Assembly (NCBI GenBank): GCA_903905455.1
Contig: CAIVGN010000191.1
Coordinates: forward strand, 1-64,000
Source of the DNA: an uncultured Archangium sp.
GTDB taxonomy: Bacteria > Myxococcota > Myxococcia > Myxococcales > Myxococcaceae
Reading direction: 5' to 3'
Length of the DNA: 64,000 nucleotides
The notes below the pieces were generated by a model, which was not told where the DNA came from, ran no database searches, and saw only the letters and a list, made by a program, of their open reading frames with translations. Position 1 is the stretch's first letter. Every line of letters starts with the position of its first letter. The translations under genes were made by a program, and so were the position numbers. This document shows, piece by piece, positions 1-10,823 of the stretch.

Positions 1-1
1 C

Positions 2-2923
2 ATCGCCAACGCCACCTTCGACGAGATGGGCAACGGCATCACCGCCTCCGTCGGCGCGGCGGGCGTCACCACCACCCTCACCCTCTCGAACTCGGCCATC
101 TCCGGCTCGGTCTACGGCGTGCGCACCGCCAACGTCCCCGGCGGCGGCACCGGCACCTTCAACCTCACCAACCTCACCATCTCCGGCGCCTCGGCGGCCG
201 GCCTCGATCACCGCGCGGGCAACCTGGTGATGCAGGCCTCGAGCATCACCGGCAGTACCGGCACCGGCAGCACCTCGTCGGCCATCTACCAGTCGGGCGG
301 CACGCTGCGCCTCGAACGCACCCTGGTGTCCAACAACGTCGCCGGCATCTACATCAACGGCGGCACCACCAGCACCTTCGACCGCTGCACCATCACCTCC
401 AACTCCTCGACCAGCTACGCGGCCCTCGAGACCTACGTCACCAACGCCAACACCACCACGGTGGTCAGCTCGATCATCAGCCACAACGCGGCGATCGGCG
501 TGCGCCTGGGGTACCTCGGCGTCTTCAACGTCACCTACAGCAACCTCTGGGGCAACGCGGGCAGCTCCGGTCCTCCGCCCAATCCCTCCGCCAACACCCT
601 GGGCTCCAACGTCTCCGGCGTCTCCACCGCGCTGACTCCGGAGAACATGGCGCCGTATTTCAACCAGACCCAGAACCCACTCTTCGCCGACGTGACGACG
701 CGAAACTACACGCTGCAGTCGACCTCTCCCTCGCGGGGCAAGGGGTTCAACGGGGTCGACCAGGGCGCGTTCCCGTACTCCGTCGGCGCGGTCACCAGCG
801 TCACCGTCAGCCCCACCACCGCGACGGTCGCGGCCGGGGGCATCGTGGGCTTCTCCGCGCAGGCGCGCGACGCGATGGGCAACATCGTCGGCAGTGAGAG
901 CTTCACCTGGGCCGCCGCACCCAGCGCGGGCACCATCACCGCGAGCGGGGTGCTGACCGCCGGCTGCACGCCCGGCACCTACAACGCCTCGATCACCGCG
1001 ACCTCGGCCAACGGCACCGCCGGTACGGCGAACGTCATCATCGCCCTCGGTTCGCCGAGCCAGCTGGTCATCGCGCCGGCCAACGCCTCGGTGAAGTCGC
1101 AGGCCACGCAGCAGTACACCGCGAGCGTGAAGGACGCGTGCAACAACACGCTCACCGGGCAGACCATCACCTGGGGCGCGAACTCGACAGCCGGGAGCAT
1201 CACCGCGGGAGGGCTCCTCACCGCCTCGTGCACGCGCGGCAACTACCCCGCGGGCCTCACCGCCAGCACCGGCGCGCTCTCGTCGAGCACGGGGCTCACG
1301 GTCATCGCCGGTGACGCGGCGGCCATCGCCGTGACCCCCACCGCGGCCAGCGTCGCCGCGGGGACCACCCAGCAGTTCGCGGCCTCGGTCGCCGACGGCT
1401 GCGGCAACACCGTGATGGGCGCGCCCGTCACCTGGACCACCAACGTCACCGGGGGCAGCATCAGCAACACCGGCCTCCTCACCGCGGGCCAGAACAACGG
1501 CACCTTCGCCACCGGCGTCACCGCGACCTCGGGCACGCGCACCGGCACCTCGAGCGTCACGGTCACCGGCGGCAGCGGGAGCAACGTGGCCACCGTCACC
1601 CTCGCCCCGACCACCGCGTCGCTCTTGCCCGGCGCCTCCCAGACCTTCACCGCCACTGCCCGCGACGCGAGCAACGCGGTGGTGACCGGGCTGCCCGTCA
1701 CCTGGGCCGTCACGGGCACCGCAGGCGCCGTCACCCAGGCGGGGGTCTTCACCGCGGGCACCACCGCCGGCACCTTCACCGACGCCGTCACCGCCACCAT
1801 CGGCGGCATCACCGGCCGCGCGTCGATCACCGTCAACGCGGGCGCCGTGGCCACGGTCACCGTCGCGCCGGGCACCGTCACCCTCGCGCCCGGCGGCACG
1901 ACCACCTTCAACGCCACCGCGAAGGACGCGTTCAACAACGTGCTCACCGGCGCCGTGACCTGGTCGGTCAACGCCTCGGCAGGGGCCATCACCCAGGGCG
2001 GCGTCTTCACCGCGGGCTCGGCCCCCGGCACCTACAGCGCGGCCGTGACCGCGACGGTGGGCAGCGTCAACGGCACTGCCACGGTGGTGGTGCAGAACGG
2101 CGCGCTCTCGCAGTTGCTCGTCACCCCAGCGTCGACCCAACTCACCCCGGGCAGCTCGATCGTCTTCGGCGCCAGCGGCCGTGATGGCAGCGGCAACCCC
2201 GTCGCGGTCACCCCCACCTGGACCGTGGTCAACGGCGGCGGCACCATCAGCCCCCAGGGCACCTTCATCGCGGGCACCACGGTGGGCACCTTCGCCAACA
2301 CCGTGCGCGCCGAGGCCAACGCGCTGACCGCCTTCGCCTCGGTGAGCATCACCCCCGGGCCGGTGCTGTCGGTGTCCGTGACCCCGATGACGGCTTCGGT
2401 AGCGGTCAACGGCACGCAGCAGTTCACCGCCGAGGCACGCGACGCCTTCAACAACCTCGTCCCCACCGGCTTCACGTGGAGCGCACAGGCGGCGGCCGGC
2501 ACCATCACCCAGGGCGGCTTCTTCACCGCGGCGGCGAGCCCCGGCAGCTTCCCCAGTTCCGTCACGGCGAGCGTGGGCACCACCAACGGGTACGCGTCGG
2601 TGACGCTCACGGGCGCGGGTGGCGGCATGGGCGGCGGCACCGGTGGCAGCATGGGCGGCGGCGCAGGCGGCGGTGGCGGTTCGATGGAGATCGACGCGGG
2701 CACTGGCGGCGGCTCGGGCACCGGCGGTGGCACCGCGACGGGTGGTGGCACCGCGACGGGTGGCGGCTCCGCGACCGGCGGAGGCAGCGGCGAAATGACG
2801 GACGGTGGCGCTGGTGTGGGCCCGAACATGCCCACGGGCTGCGGCTGCAACGCCCTCGACGGCGCCTTCCCGTTCCTCGGCCTCGTGCTCCTGGCGCTGC
2901 GTCGCCGGGTCAGCGGGCGCTGA
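2..2923 (+). CDS. Surface protein: beta-helix, seven Ig-like repeats, MYXO-CTERM tail (5' truncated)
   Basis: The reading frame is open from base 2, so the true start lies upstream of the window. The first ~250 visible residues are Ser/Thr/Asn/Gly-rich short strands of the parallel beta-helix (right-handed, polymorphic-outer-membrane-like) kind. Then come seven tandem ~83-residue bacterial Ig-like (Big_2/invasin-type) repeats, each opening with a V-x-P-x-x-x-x-x-x-x-G pattern and containing a conserved W in a 'TW' core and a 'G-x-I-T-x-x-G-x-F/L-T-A-G' segment. A Gly/Met/Thr-rich stalk with TGGG units follows. The C-terminus has a Gly-Cys-Gly-Cys motif, a hydrophobic helix and an Arg cluster (LRRR), the MYXO-CTERM layout thought to direct sorting and anchoring at the myxobacterial cell surface. 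It is probably an exported adhesin or surface-display protein; ligand unknown. Confidence 0.85.
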   Translation: MANATFDEMGNGITASVGAAGVTTTLTLSNSAISGSVYGVRTANVPGGGTGTFNLTNLTISGASAAGLDHRAGNLVMQASSITGSTGTGSTSSAIYQSGGTLRLERTLVSNNVAGIYINGGTTSTFDRCTITSNSSTSYAALETYVTNANTTTVVSSIISHNAAIGVRLGYLGVFNVTYSNLWGNAGSSGPPPNPSANTLGSNVSGVSTALTPENMAPYFNQTQNPLFADVTTRNYTLQSTSPSRGKGFNGVDQGAFPYSVGAVTSVTVSPTTATVAAGGIVGFSAQARDAMGNIVGSESFTWAAAPSAGTITASGVLTAGCTPGTYNASITATSANGTAGTANVIIALGSPSQLVIAPANASVKSQATQQYTASVKDACNNTLTGQTITWGANSTAGSITAGGLLTASCTRGNYPAGLTASTGALSSSTGLTVIAGDAAAIAVTPTAASVAAGTTQQFAASVADGCGNTVMGAPVTWTTNVTGGSISNTGLLTAGQNNGTFATGVTATSGTRTGTSSVTVTGGSGSNVATVTLAPTTASLLPGASQTFTATARDASNAVVTGLPVTWAVTGTAGAVTQAGVFTAGTTAGTFTDAVTATIGGITGRASITVNAGAVATVTVAPGTVTLAPGGTTTFNATAKDAFNNVLTGAVTWSVNASAGAITQGGVFTAGSAPGTYSAAVTATVGSVNGTATVVVQNGALSQLLVTPASTQLTPGSSIVFGASGRDGSGNPVAVTPTWTVVNGGGTISPQGTFIAGTTVGTFANTVRAEANALTAFASVSITPGPVLSVSVTPMTASVAVNGTQQFTAEARDAFNNLVPTGFTWSAQAAAGTITQGGFFTAAASPGSFPSSVTASVGTTNGYASVTLTGAGGGMGGGTGGSMGGGAGGGGGSMEIDAGTGGGSGTGGGTATGGGTATGGGSATGGGSGEMTDGGAGVGPNMPTGCGCNALDGAFPFLGLVLLALRRRVSGR
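790..2610 (+). repeat. Seven tandem Ig-like domain repeats inside the first gene
   Basis: About 250-bp units encode ~83-residue Ig-like domains. Repeat starts are recognisable in the protein as SVTVSP, QLVIAP, AIAVTP, TVTLAP, TVTVAP, QLLVTP and SVSVTP. The copies are diverged at the DNA level, so this is an old domain array rather than a recent tandem duplication. Confidence 0.85.
2620..2800 (+). repeat. Gly-rich TGGG/MGGG stalk repeats
   Basis: Low-complexity coding repeat just before the MYXO-CTERM tail. Short units encode MGGG, TGGG and ATGGGS, and an 18-base unit (accgcgacgggtggtggc type) is repeated. It probably acts as a flexible spacer between the Ig-like array and the membrane anchor. 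Confidence 0.7.
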
Positions 2924-2926
2924 AGG

Positions 2927-3403
2927 TCACTTCCCCAGGTCGAGGGTCATCTCCACCATCGTCGGCCGAAACCCGAGCTGCTTGAAGAGGGTCTGCCCCT
3001 CGACGTTCGACGCCGCGGAGTAGAGCACCACCTGCCGGGCGCCTTGCTTCTCGAAGCGCGCCCGGGCCTCGTTCATCAGCGCCTGGGCCACGCCGCGCCG
3101 CCGATGATCCGCCGAGACGAACACGTCGTGCACTGCGCCGTGGGCGTCGAGCAGCTTCGCCCAGTCGCGGCTCTCGAGCGTGCCGTAGAGGTAGCCGGCC
3201 ACCACGCCGTCGACCTCCGCGGTGAGCAGCATCACGCCCTCGGTGCCCAGCTGCGAGGCGAAGAAGCGGCGGTAGCCGGCGGCCACGTCGGGGGTGGTGA
3301 AGAACCGCGTGCGATCCCAGGCGTGGTGGAGCAGCACCAGCTGCTCGGCGAGCTTCGAGACCGCGTCGAGATCGGCAGGCGTCATGTCGCGCGTGAGCGT
3401 CAT
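2927..3403 (-). CDS. GNAT-family N-acetyltransferase
   Basis: 158 residues starting at ATG 3403 (MTLTRDM); the longer upstream frame has no support and would run through the divergent methyltransferase start. The protein has the GNAT fold order: an N-terminal 'DMTPADLDAVSKLAEQL' helix, a central strand 'GVVAGYLYG', the acetyl-CoA motif A 'VFVSADHRRRGVAQAL' (R/Q-x-x-G-x-A pattern) at about residues 98-113, and a C-terminal 'LFKQLGF' motif B. It should transfer an acetyl group from acetyl-CoA to an amine; the substrate cannot be read from sequence. It converges on the surface-protein gene (3-bp gap) and is divergent from the DNA methyltransferase with about 30 bp between starts, so the two may share a control region. 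Confidence 0.88.
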   Translation of the reverse strand: MTLTRDMTPADLDAVSKLAEQLVLLHHAWDRTRFFTTPDVAAGYRRFFASQLGTEGVMLLTAEVDGVVAGYLYGTLESRDWAKLLDAHGAVHDVFVSADHRRRGVAQALMNEARARFEKQGARQVVLYSAASNVEGQTLFKQLGFRPTMVEMTLDLGK

Positions 3404-3433
3404 GGCGCTCGTGGTAGGAGCCCCGCGGGAGCA

Positions 3434-4165
3434 ATGCAACGCATGTCGACTCAATGTACGCAGGGAGACTCGACGAGCGGCCAGGTGTGGCAACGCGCGC
3501 TCGCGGGCCGTCGCGCCGACGCACTCATCAGCGATCCACCGTATTGCCTGCTCACCCGGCGCCGGAAGGACGGCGACCTGCGGGACCCCAAGCACAAGAA
3601 GATCGACCGCGGGCCGGTGCGCCGCTTCGAGAACGTGCGCGAGTTCCGCGACTTCACCAAGCGCTGGCTCGAGGTGGCGGTCAAGCACCTCGCCCCCGAC
3701 GCGCCGGTGGTGCTGTGGATGAACCTGCTGGGCCGCGAGCCGATGACCGCCGCCTGCCGCGAACTCGGTTACCCCCACGTGCTGGGCGAATTCGTGTGGG
3801 GCAAGCGCACCCGCGAAGGCAACAGCGGCGAGGAGATCCTCCGGGTGGTGGAGACCGCGCTGGTCTTCAGCCGCACGCCCGCCCAGGTGATGACGCCCGA
3901 GTCGCCCGCCGTGCCCTGGGCCGCGGTCGCCGGCTACGACGACGACGGAGAGGCCGAGCGCTGGGGCAACCATCCCAACCACAAGCCCTTCGGCGTGCTC
4001 GAGCCGCTGCTGCGCACCTGGAGCCGCGCGGGCCAGCTCATCGTCGACCCTTTCGCGGGCTCCGGCTCCATCCCCGCGGCGGCGCTGAAGCTCGGCCGCC
4101 AGGTGGCCTGCATCGAGCTCGAGGCCGAGTGGGCCGACCGCGTGACCCAGCGCCTGGGCGCGTGA
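3434..4165 (+). CDS. Orphan DNA methyltransferase (beta-class, DPPY)
   Basis: 243 residues. Catalytic motif IV DPPY is at residues 34-37 and the SAM-binding motif I 'DPFAGSGS' at 205-212. This order (IV before I) is the beta class of amino-methyltransferases that modify adenine N6 or cytosine N4. DPPY is more usual for N6-adenine, but beta-class enzymes cannot be assigned from that alone. The protein is short and compact, with no obvious target-recognition insert beyond residues 50-150. No restriction endonuclease is adjacent, so it looks like a solitary regulatory methylase or a remnant of a restriction system. The start is ATG 3434; ATG 3443 is an alternative with better spacing from the GGAG at about 3428. 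Confidence 0.88.
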   Translation: MQRMSTQCTQGDSTSGQVWQRALAGRRADALISDPPYCLLTRRRKDGDLRDPKHKKIDRGPVRRFENVREFRDFTKRWLEVAVKHLAPDAPVVLWMNLLGREPMTAACRELGYPHVLGEFVWGKRTREGNSGEEILRVVETALVFSRTPAQVMTPESPAVPWAAVAGYDDDGEAERWGNHPNHKPFGVLEPLLRTWSRAGQLIVDPFAGSGSIPAAALKLGRQVACIELEAEWADRVTQRLGA

Positions 4166-4209
4166 CGAAGCCCCCGTGACGCCGGAGCGGACTCGGGTAT
4201 GAGGGTTTC

Positions 4210-4893
4210 GTGCGCCCCACGGTTCTCCTCTTCGACATCGACGGCACGTTGGTCACCACGGGCGGCGCCGGTCGCCGGTCCCTCGAGCGCGCGTTCGAGC
4301 TGCTGCACCAGCGCCGCGACGCGTGCAGCCGCATCAGCTTCTCGGGCATGACCGATCGCTCCATCGCGCGGCAGGGGCTCGAGGCCATCGGCGTCGCGGT
4401 CACCGAGCCGGGCATCGACGCGTTGCTCGCCCAGTACGTGGAGTGCCTGAGGGACGAGGTGCAGCGCGTGCCCGTGGAGAAGTACCGGGTGCACGCGGGC
4501 ATGCGCGAGGCGGTGAAGGCGGGCCTCGACGCGGGCATGGCCGTGGGCCTGGGCACCGGCAACGTTCGCGCAGGCGCCGAGGTGAAACTCGCGCGCGTGG
4601 GGCTCTACGAGCACTTCTCGTTCGGTGGCTTCGGCGACGACCACGAGCTGCGCCCCGAGCTCATCCGCCGCGGGGCCGAGCGGGGCCTCGAGAAGCTCAA
4701 GGTCCAGGAAGCGCGCGTGGTGATCATCGGGGATACGCCCAAGGACGTCTCGGCGGCCCAGGCCATCGGCGCCCAGAGCATCGCCGTGGCCACCGGGGGA
4801 TTCACCGTGGAGGCCTTGAAAGAAGCGGGCGCCACGTGGGCCTTCGAGACGCTCGCCGACGCCGGTGCGCTCGACGCCCTGCTCAAAGGCTGA
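4210..4893 (+). CDS. HAD-superfamily hydrolase, phosphoglycolate-phosphatase-like
   Basis: 227 residues with a GTG start at 4210 preceded by GAGGG at 4201-4205. HAD motif I 'FDIDGTL' supplies the nucleophile D9 and acid D11. Motif II is the 'GTGN' at 115-118, a Lys follows at 126, and motif IV is 'GDTPKD' at 174-179. The helical cap between residues 20 and 95 is C1-type, as in Gph/PGMB-like phosphatases. It is a predicted cytosolic Mg-dependent phosphomonoesterase; phosphoglycolate is only one possible substrate. Its last 11 bases overlap the 3' end of the convergent acetyltransferase gene. Confidence 0.88.
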   Translation: MRPTVLLFDIDGTLVTTGGAGRRSLERAFELLHQRRDACSRISFSGMTDRSIARQGLEAIGVAVTEPGIDALLAQYVECLRDEVQRVPVEKYRVHAGMREAVKAGLDAGMAVGLGTGNVRAGAEVKLARVGLYEHFSFGGFGDDHELRPELIRRGAERGLEKLKVQEARVVIIGDTPKDVSAAQAIGAQSIAVATGGFTVEALKEAGATWAFETLADAGALDALLKG

Positions 4894-5392
4894 GCACGTA
4901 CCCCTCGAGGAAGACCTCGGGCAACGCGTCCCGGTCTCCCTCGGGTCGGCGCTGGTACCCGCGCCTTTCGTACAGCACGCCCACGCCCCGGGCCCCGCGA
5001 CGCACGTGGAGGCACACGGCCCGGTAGCCTTGCGCGCGCGCCCACGCCTCGGCCCCGTCGAGCAGCAGCGTCGACACGCCCTTCCCCGCGTGCGCCGGGT
5101 CGACCGCGAGGTGGCGGAGATCCGGGACGCCCTCGAGCCATGACTCGGAGCCCTCGGCCCCCGGGGCCCACATCGCCACTGTGCCCACCACCCGCCCGCG
5201 GCACTCGGCGACCCACACCTTCGCTGCCGCGCGCTTGGCCGCCACGTCGCGCAAGGTGGCCTTGCGACGCTCGGTCACCACCACCTCGGGCATCTTCTTC
5301 GCGTACTGGGTGACGAAGGCCTCGACCAGGAGCGCCCCGACGGCCCCGTCGTCTTCCGCCTTCGCCTCGCGCAGCAGGTACTCACTGGCCAT
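4883..5392 (-). CDS. GNAT-family N-acetyltransferase
   Basis: 169 residues from ATG 5392 (MASEYLLREA); an upstream alternative at 5410 would add six residues. Typical GNAT elements: the N-terminal 'REAKAEDDGAVGALLVEAF', strand 'RVVGTVAMW', acetyl-CoA motif 'HLAVDPAHAGKGVSTLLL' near residues 95-112 (Q/R-x-x-G-x-G/A relaxed to H-A-G-K-G-V), and the 'GVLYERRGYQ' motif near the end. Substrate unknown. The tail overlaps the convergent HAD gene by 11 bases. Confidence 0.87.
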   Translation of the reverse strand: MASEYLLREAKAEDDGAVGALLVEAFVTQYAKKMPEVVVTERRKATLRDVAAKRAAAKVWVAECRGRVVGTVAMWAPGAEGSESWLEGVPDLRHLAVDPAHAGKGVSTLLLDGAEAWARAQGYRAVCLHVRRGARGVGVLYERRGYQRRPEGDRDALPEVFLEGYVLSL

Positions 5393-5434
5393 GCGGGCGC
5401 GAATTAGCACCGGCCTTCGGGGGCAGCCGGGTTA

Positions 5435-6340
5435 ATGAAGCCCATGGCCGCTCGCCGTCTCACCGTCCCGCGTGACGCGCCGCCGCGCCTCGACGTCTTC
5501 CTCGTCAAGACGCTGCCGGGCTACTCCAAGGCGCAGATCCACACCCTGCTCTCCGAAGGCCGGGTGAAGGTGAACGGGAAGAAGGCCAAGCCCATGCGCC
5601 GCATCGTGGGCGGCGAAGAGCTCGAGCTCGATCTCCCCGAGACCCGCCGCGCGCCGAACGCCGGCGTCGAAGGCCCGAAGCTGCGCGCCCTCTACGAAGA
5701 CGCGCGCCTGGTGGTCATCGACAAGCCCACCGACCTCGTGGTGGAGCCCGAAGGCAACCGCCCCTCGGTGGTCGGGCTCGCGGCCGCCCAGTTCAAGGGC
5801 TTCGACGTCGGCGGCGTGGCCCAGCCGGGCATCGCGCACCGCCTCGACAAGGACACCACCGGCTGCCTGATGCTGGCCAAGACCGACCTCTCGCTGGCCG
5901 AGCTGAAGCAGGCCTTCGAAGAGAAGCGGGTGAAGAAGACCTACCTCGCGCTGGTGCTCGGCACGCCGCCCCAGACCGGGTCGCTGGACACACCGTACGG
6001 CCGCCACCCCGAAGACCCGCGGCGCTACACCACGCGCTTCGAGACCCCGCGGCGGGCGCGCCTCTCGTGGACGAAGGTCCAACAATTCGAGGGCTCTGCG
6101 GTGCTGGAGATCGACCTCGACACCGGTCGCACCCACCAGATCCGCGCGCAGCTCGCAGACATCGGGCACCCGCTGCTGGGCGACTGGCTCTACGGCACCC
6201 GGGAGGCGAAGGACGCGGGCATCGGCCGCATCGCGCTCCACGCCCTGCGGTTGACCCTCACCGGCTTCGTCGCCGAGCCGCTGATCATCGAGGCCCCGCT
6301 CCCCGAAGACTTCCGCCGTGGTATGTCCGGCCGATCATGA
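5435..6340 (+). CDS. RluA-family RNA pseudouridine synthase
   Basis: 301 residues. An N-terminal S4 RNA-binding domain (about 17-62, 'RLDVFLVKTLPGYSK...VKVNGKK') is followed by the RluA catalytic domain with the signature 'HRLDKDTTG' at 135-143, whose D138 is the catalytic aspartate that attacks uridine. The C-terminal 'DTGRTHQIRAQL' motif is also present. The S4-plus-catalytic layout resembles RluC/RluD enzymes that modify large-subunit rRNA; the exact target cannot be set from sequence. Start ATG 5435; a second ATG at 5444 is possible. The stop overlaps the ATG of the next gene (ATGA), indicating translational coupling. Confidence 0.92.
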   Translation: MKPMAARRLTVPRDAPPRLDVFLVKTLPGYSKAQIHTLLSEGRVKVNGKKAKPMRRIVGGEELELDLPETRRAPNAGVEGPKLRALYEDARLVVIDKPTDLVVEPEGNRPSVVGLAAAQFKGFDVGGVAQPGIAHRLDKDTTGCLMLAKTDLSLAELKQAFEEKRVKKTYLALVLGTPPQTGSLDTPYGRHPEDPRRYTTRFETPRRARLSWTKVQQFEGSAVLEIDLDTGRTHQIRAQLADIGHPLLGDWLYGTREAKDAGIGRIALHALRLTLTGFVAEPLIIEAPLPEDFRRGMSGRS

Positions 6341-7251
6341 TCTCGTCCCTGCTCGACGCGTTCGACCTGGTGGCCTTCTCGGAGCAGCTCCTGCTCCGCC
6401 TCGATGCCGCGTGTGCCGAGCTCTCGAAGAAGCAGGGCCTCAAGGAAGAGAAGGCGTGGCTCGAGCTGGCCCGCCAGCGCGTGGCCACGGCGCGTGACGG
6501 GGTGGGCGATTTGCTCATCCGCGTGCTGCGGTTGCCCGAGCTGGAGCCGGTGAAGGAAGACCAGGCGCGCATGCTCCAGGGCGCCGCCGTGGACACGGTG
6601 GAGCGGCTCCACGCGGGCATCTCGTTCGCCGCTGGCAGCCGCGCGCCCTTGCTCGAGGCGCTCTACGGCCGGCTGAAGATCCCCGTGCTCCGGCGCTGCG
6701 ATCGCGAAGACTTCGACAAGTTCTGCACCGACTTCGAGAAGCGCCTCAACACCGGCTACGCGCGGCGCATGTTCGCCGACCCCTCGTTCGAGCTGGTGGC
6801 GCCCGCGCTGGAGCAGCTGCACAAGGCCTTCAACACCTGGCGCGGCGTGTTCACCTCGGCGCCGCTGACGGAGGTGGAGATGCAGGGGCTGCGCGACGAG
6901 CTCGACTCGGTGGCGCGTCGGCTCGAGCTGCCCTGTCGCCAGTCGCGGTTGCTCGCCCAGGCCGCGCTGGTGCCGCTCAAGGAGCTGCTCGACGACTCCG
7001 GGCTGGCCTCGAAGCTCAAGAAGCGCGGGCCCCGGGTGTCGGTGACCGAGGCCGATGAGGACGAGCACCCGCTGCTCGAGGAAGACCCGGTGGATCCCGC
7101 GGCGCCCAACGAGGCCGAGTTGGCTGAGTTGACCACCTCGCCCGAGGTGGCGCCCGAGCCCGAAGCGCTCGCTGAACCCGAGCCTGAGCCCGTGGTGGAG
7201 GTCGAGAAGCCCCGCCGCGCGCGCAAGGCGAAGCAGACCGCCGAAGCCTGA
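6337..7251 (+). CDS. Conserved hypothetical protein with acidic Pro/Glu tail
   Basis: 304 residues beginning at ATG 6337, inside the stop of the pseudouridine synthase. I do not recognise the family. The first ~230 residues are predicted mostly alpha-helical (many Leu/Arg/Glu heptads), with no signal peptide or membrane segment. Residues ~235-285 are acidic and rich in Glu, Pro and Ala, and the last ~20 residues are basic (PRRARKAKQ). It is probably a cytosolic structural or regulatory protein co-expressed with the RNA-modification gene. Confidence 0.8.
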   Translation: MISSLLDAFDLVAFSEQLLLRLDAACAELSKKQGLKEEKAWLELARQRVATARDGVGDLLIRVLRLPELEPVKEDQARMLQGAAVDTVERLHAGISFAAGSRAPLLEALYGRLKIPVLRRCDREDFDKFCTDFEKRLNTGYARRMFADPSFELVAPALEQLHKAFNTWRGVFTSAPLTEVEMQGLRDELDSVARRLELPCRQSRLLAQAALVPLKELLDDSGLASKLKKRGPRVSVTEADEDEHPLLEEDPVDPAAPNEAELAELTTSPEVAPEPEALAEPEPEPVVEVEKPRRARKAKQTAEA

Positions 7252-7252
7252 C

Positions 7253-7316
7253 TCCCTCGCCCTGCGAAGCGGGGAGAGGGCCGGGGTGAGGGGCCAACCC
7301 GAGCCCTCTCACCCGC
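7253..7316 (+). repeat. Dispersed palindromic (REP-like) repeat, PHPGPLP type
   Basis: The intergenic sequence carries ctccctcgccc...ggggagaggg (a hairpin with a GCGAAGC tip), then ccggggtgagggg, then ccctctcaccc, giving two adjacent imperfect hairpins. Read on the minus strand it encodes the peptide APHPGPLP, the hallmark of a palindromic repeat widespread between genes of high-GC proteobacteria. It sits between the hypothetical gene and hrpB and may act as a transcript-stabilising or terminating hairpin. Confidence 0.7.
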
Positions 7317-7353
7317 CTCGACTCCCCCGCGCATCACAGGTATCCGCCTTCCA

Positions 7354-9896
<2,543 letters not shown>

Positions 9897-9900
<4 letters not shown>

Positions 9901-10823
9901 ACCACCCGATGCACCGCGTGTTCTTCGTGCTGGTGGTGGGAGTCGCCTGTCTCCTGACCGCGCTGCTCTCCTTCGGGCTCGGGGTCGCCGAACGACGCGG
10001 GCTGCTCCAGCGCCGCCCGTTCTCGCGCTGGGCGGGCCGGATCGCCACCAGCGTGCTCGCCGTCGGCGCGCTGTGCTTCGCCTGGGCGCTCTTCATCGAG
10101 GCCGACTGGCTGGAGGTCACCCACGTCACCGTGAAGACGGCGAAGTGGCCGAAGGGCAAGCACCTGCGCCTCGCGCACTTCAGCGATCTCCACGTCGACC
10201 GCGACAGCCGCGCCTTGACCCAGCTGGCCCTCGCCCTGCGCGACGAGCCGGTGGATCTCATCGTCTTCACCGGGGACAGCATCAACGAGCTGGGCTCCAC
10301 CAAGCTCTTCCGCAGCACCCTGGGCAGCCTCCCCGCGCGGCTGGGGCGCATCGCGGTGCGGGGCAACCACGACGTGTTCCGCTGGAGGGACGTCGATCTC
10401 TTCGGCGGGGGCGTGGCCACCGAGCTGACCGGCAAGGGCCCGCTGATCCTCGAAGACGAGACCCTCTCCATCTGCGGCGCCGAGTTCGACCACTTCGACA
10501 CCCTGCCCGACTGCCTCGCCGGGGCCCCGAAGGGCGCCTTCACCCTGCTGGCCTTTCACACGCCCGATCTCGTGGAAGACCTGGACCCCAAGCCCGACCT
10601 CTACCTCGCCGGGCACACCCACGGCGGCCAGGTGTCACTGCCGTTCTACGGCGCGCTGGTGACGTTCTCCCGCTTCGACAAGAAGTACGAGTCGGGCGAG
10701 TACCACGTGGGCCCCACCACGCTGCTGGTCAACCGGGGCATCGGCTTCGAGCCCTTCCTGCCGCGCGTGCGCTTCGCCTCGCGACCGGAGCTGACGATCA
10801 TCGAGCTCGAAGGGGATCGTTAA
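9897..10823 (+). CDS. Membrane-anchored metallophosphoesterase
   Basis: 308 residues starting at ATG 9897 within the hrpB stop. Two N-terminal hydrophobic helices (about 8-28 and 46-66) anchor it in the inner membrane. The catalytic domain shows the calcineurin-like metal ligands in order: 'FSDLHVD' (D97, H99), 'TGDSI' (126), 'GNHD' (156-159), 'FHTPD' and 'GHTHGGQ'. The layout resembles YkuE/UDP-diacylglucosamine-hydrolase-like phosphoesterases with membrane anchors. The substrate is unknown; a lipid or nucleotide phosphoester is plausible. Its 3' end overlaps the convergent DUF58 gene by 4 bases. Confidence 0.88.

Noticed and set aside
790-2610. Regular repeats considered as a CRISPR-like array
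   Set aside because: They are ~250-bp diverged coding repeats in one open frame, not short identical repeats with spacers.
2927-3982. Longer 351-residue form of the first acetyltransferase
   Set aside because: The extra N-terminus is antisense to the methyltransferase and matches no GNAT extension; ATG 3403 begins the domain correctly.
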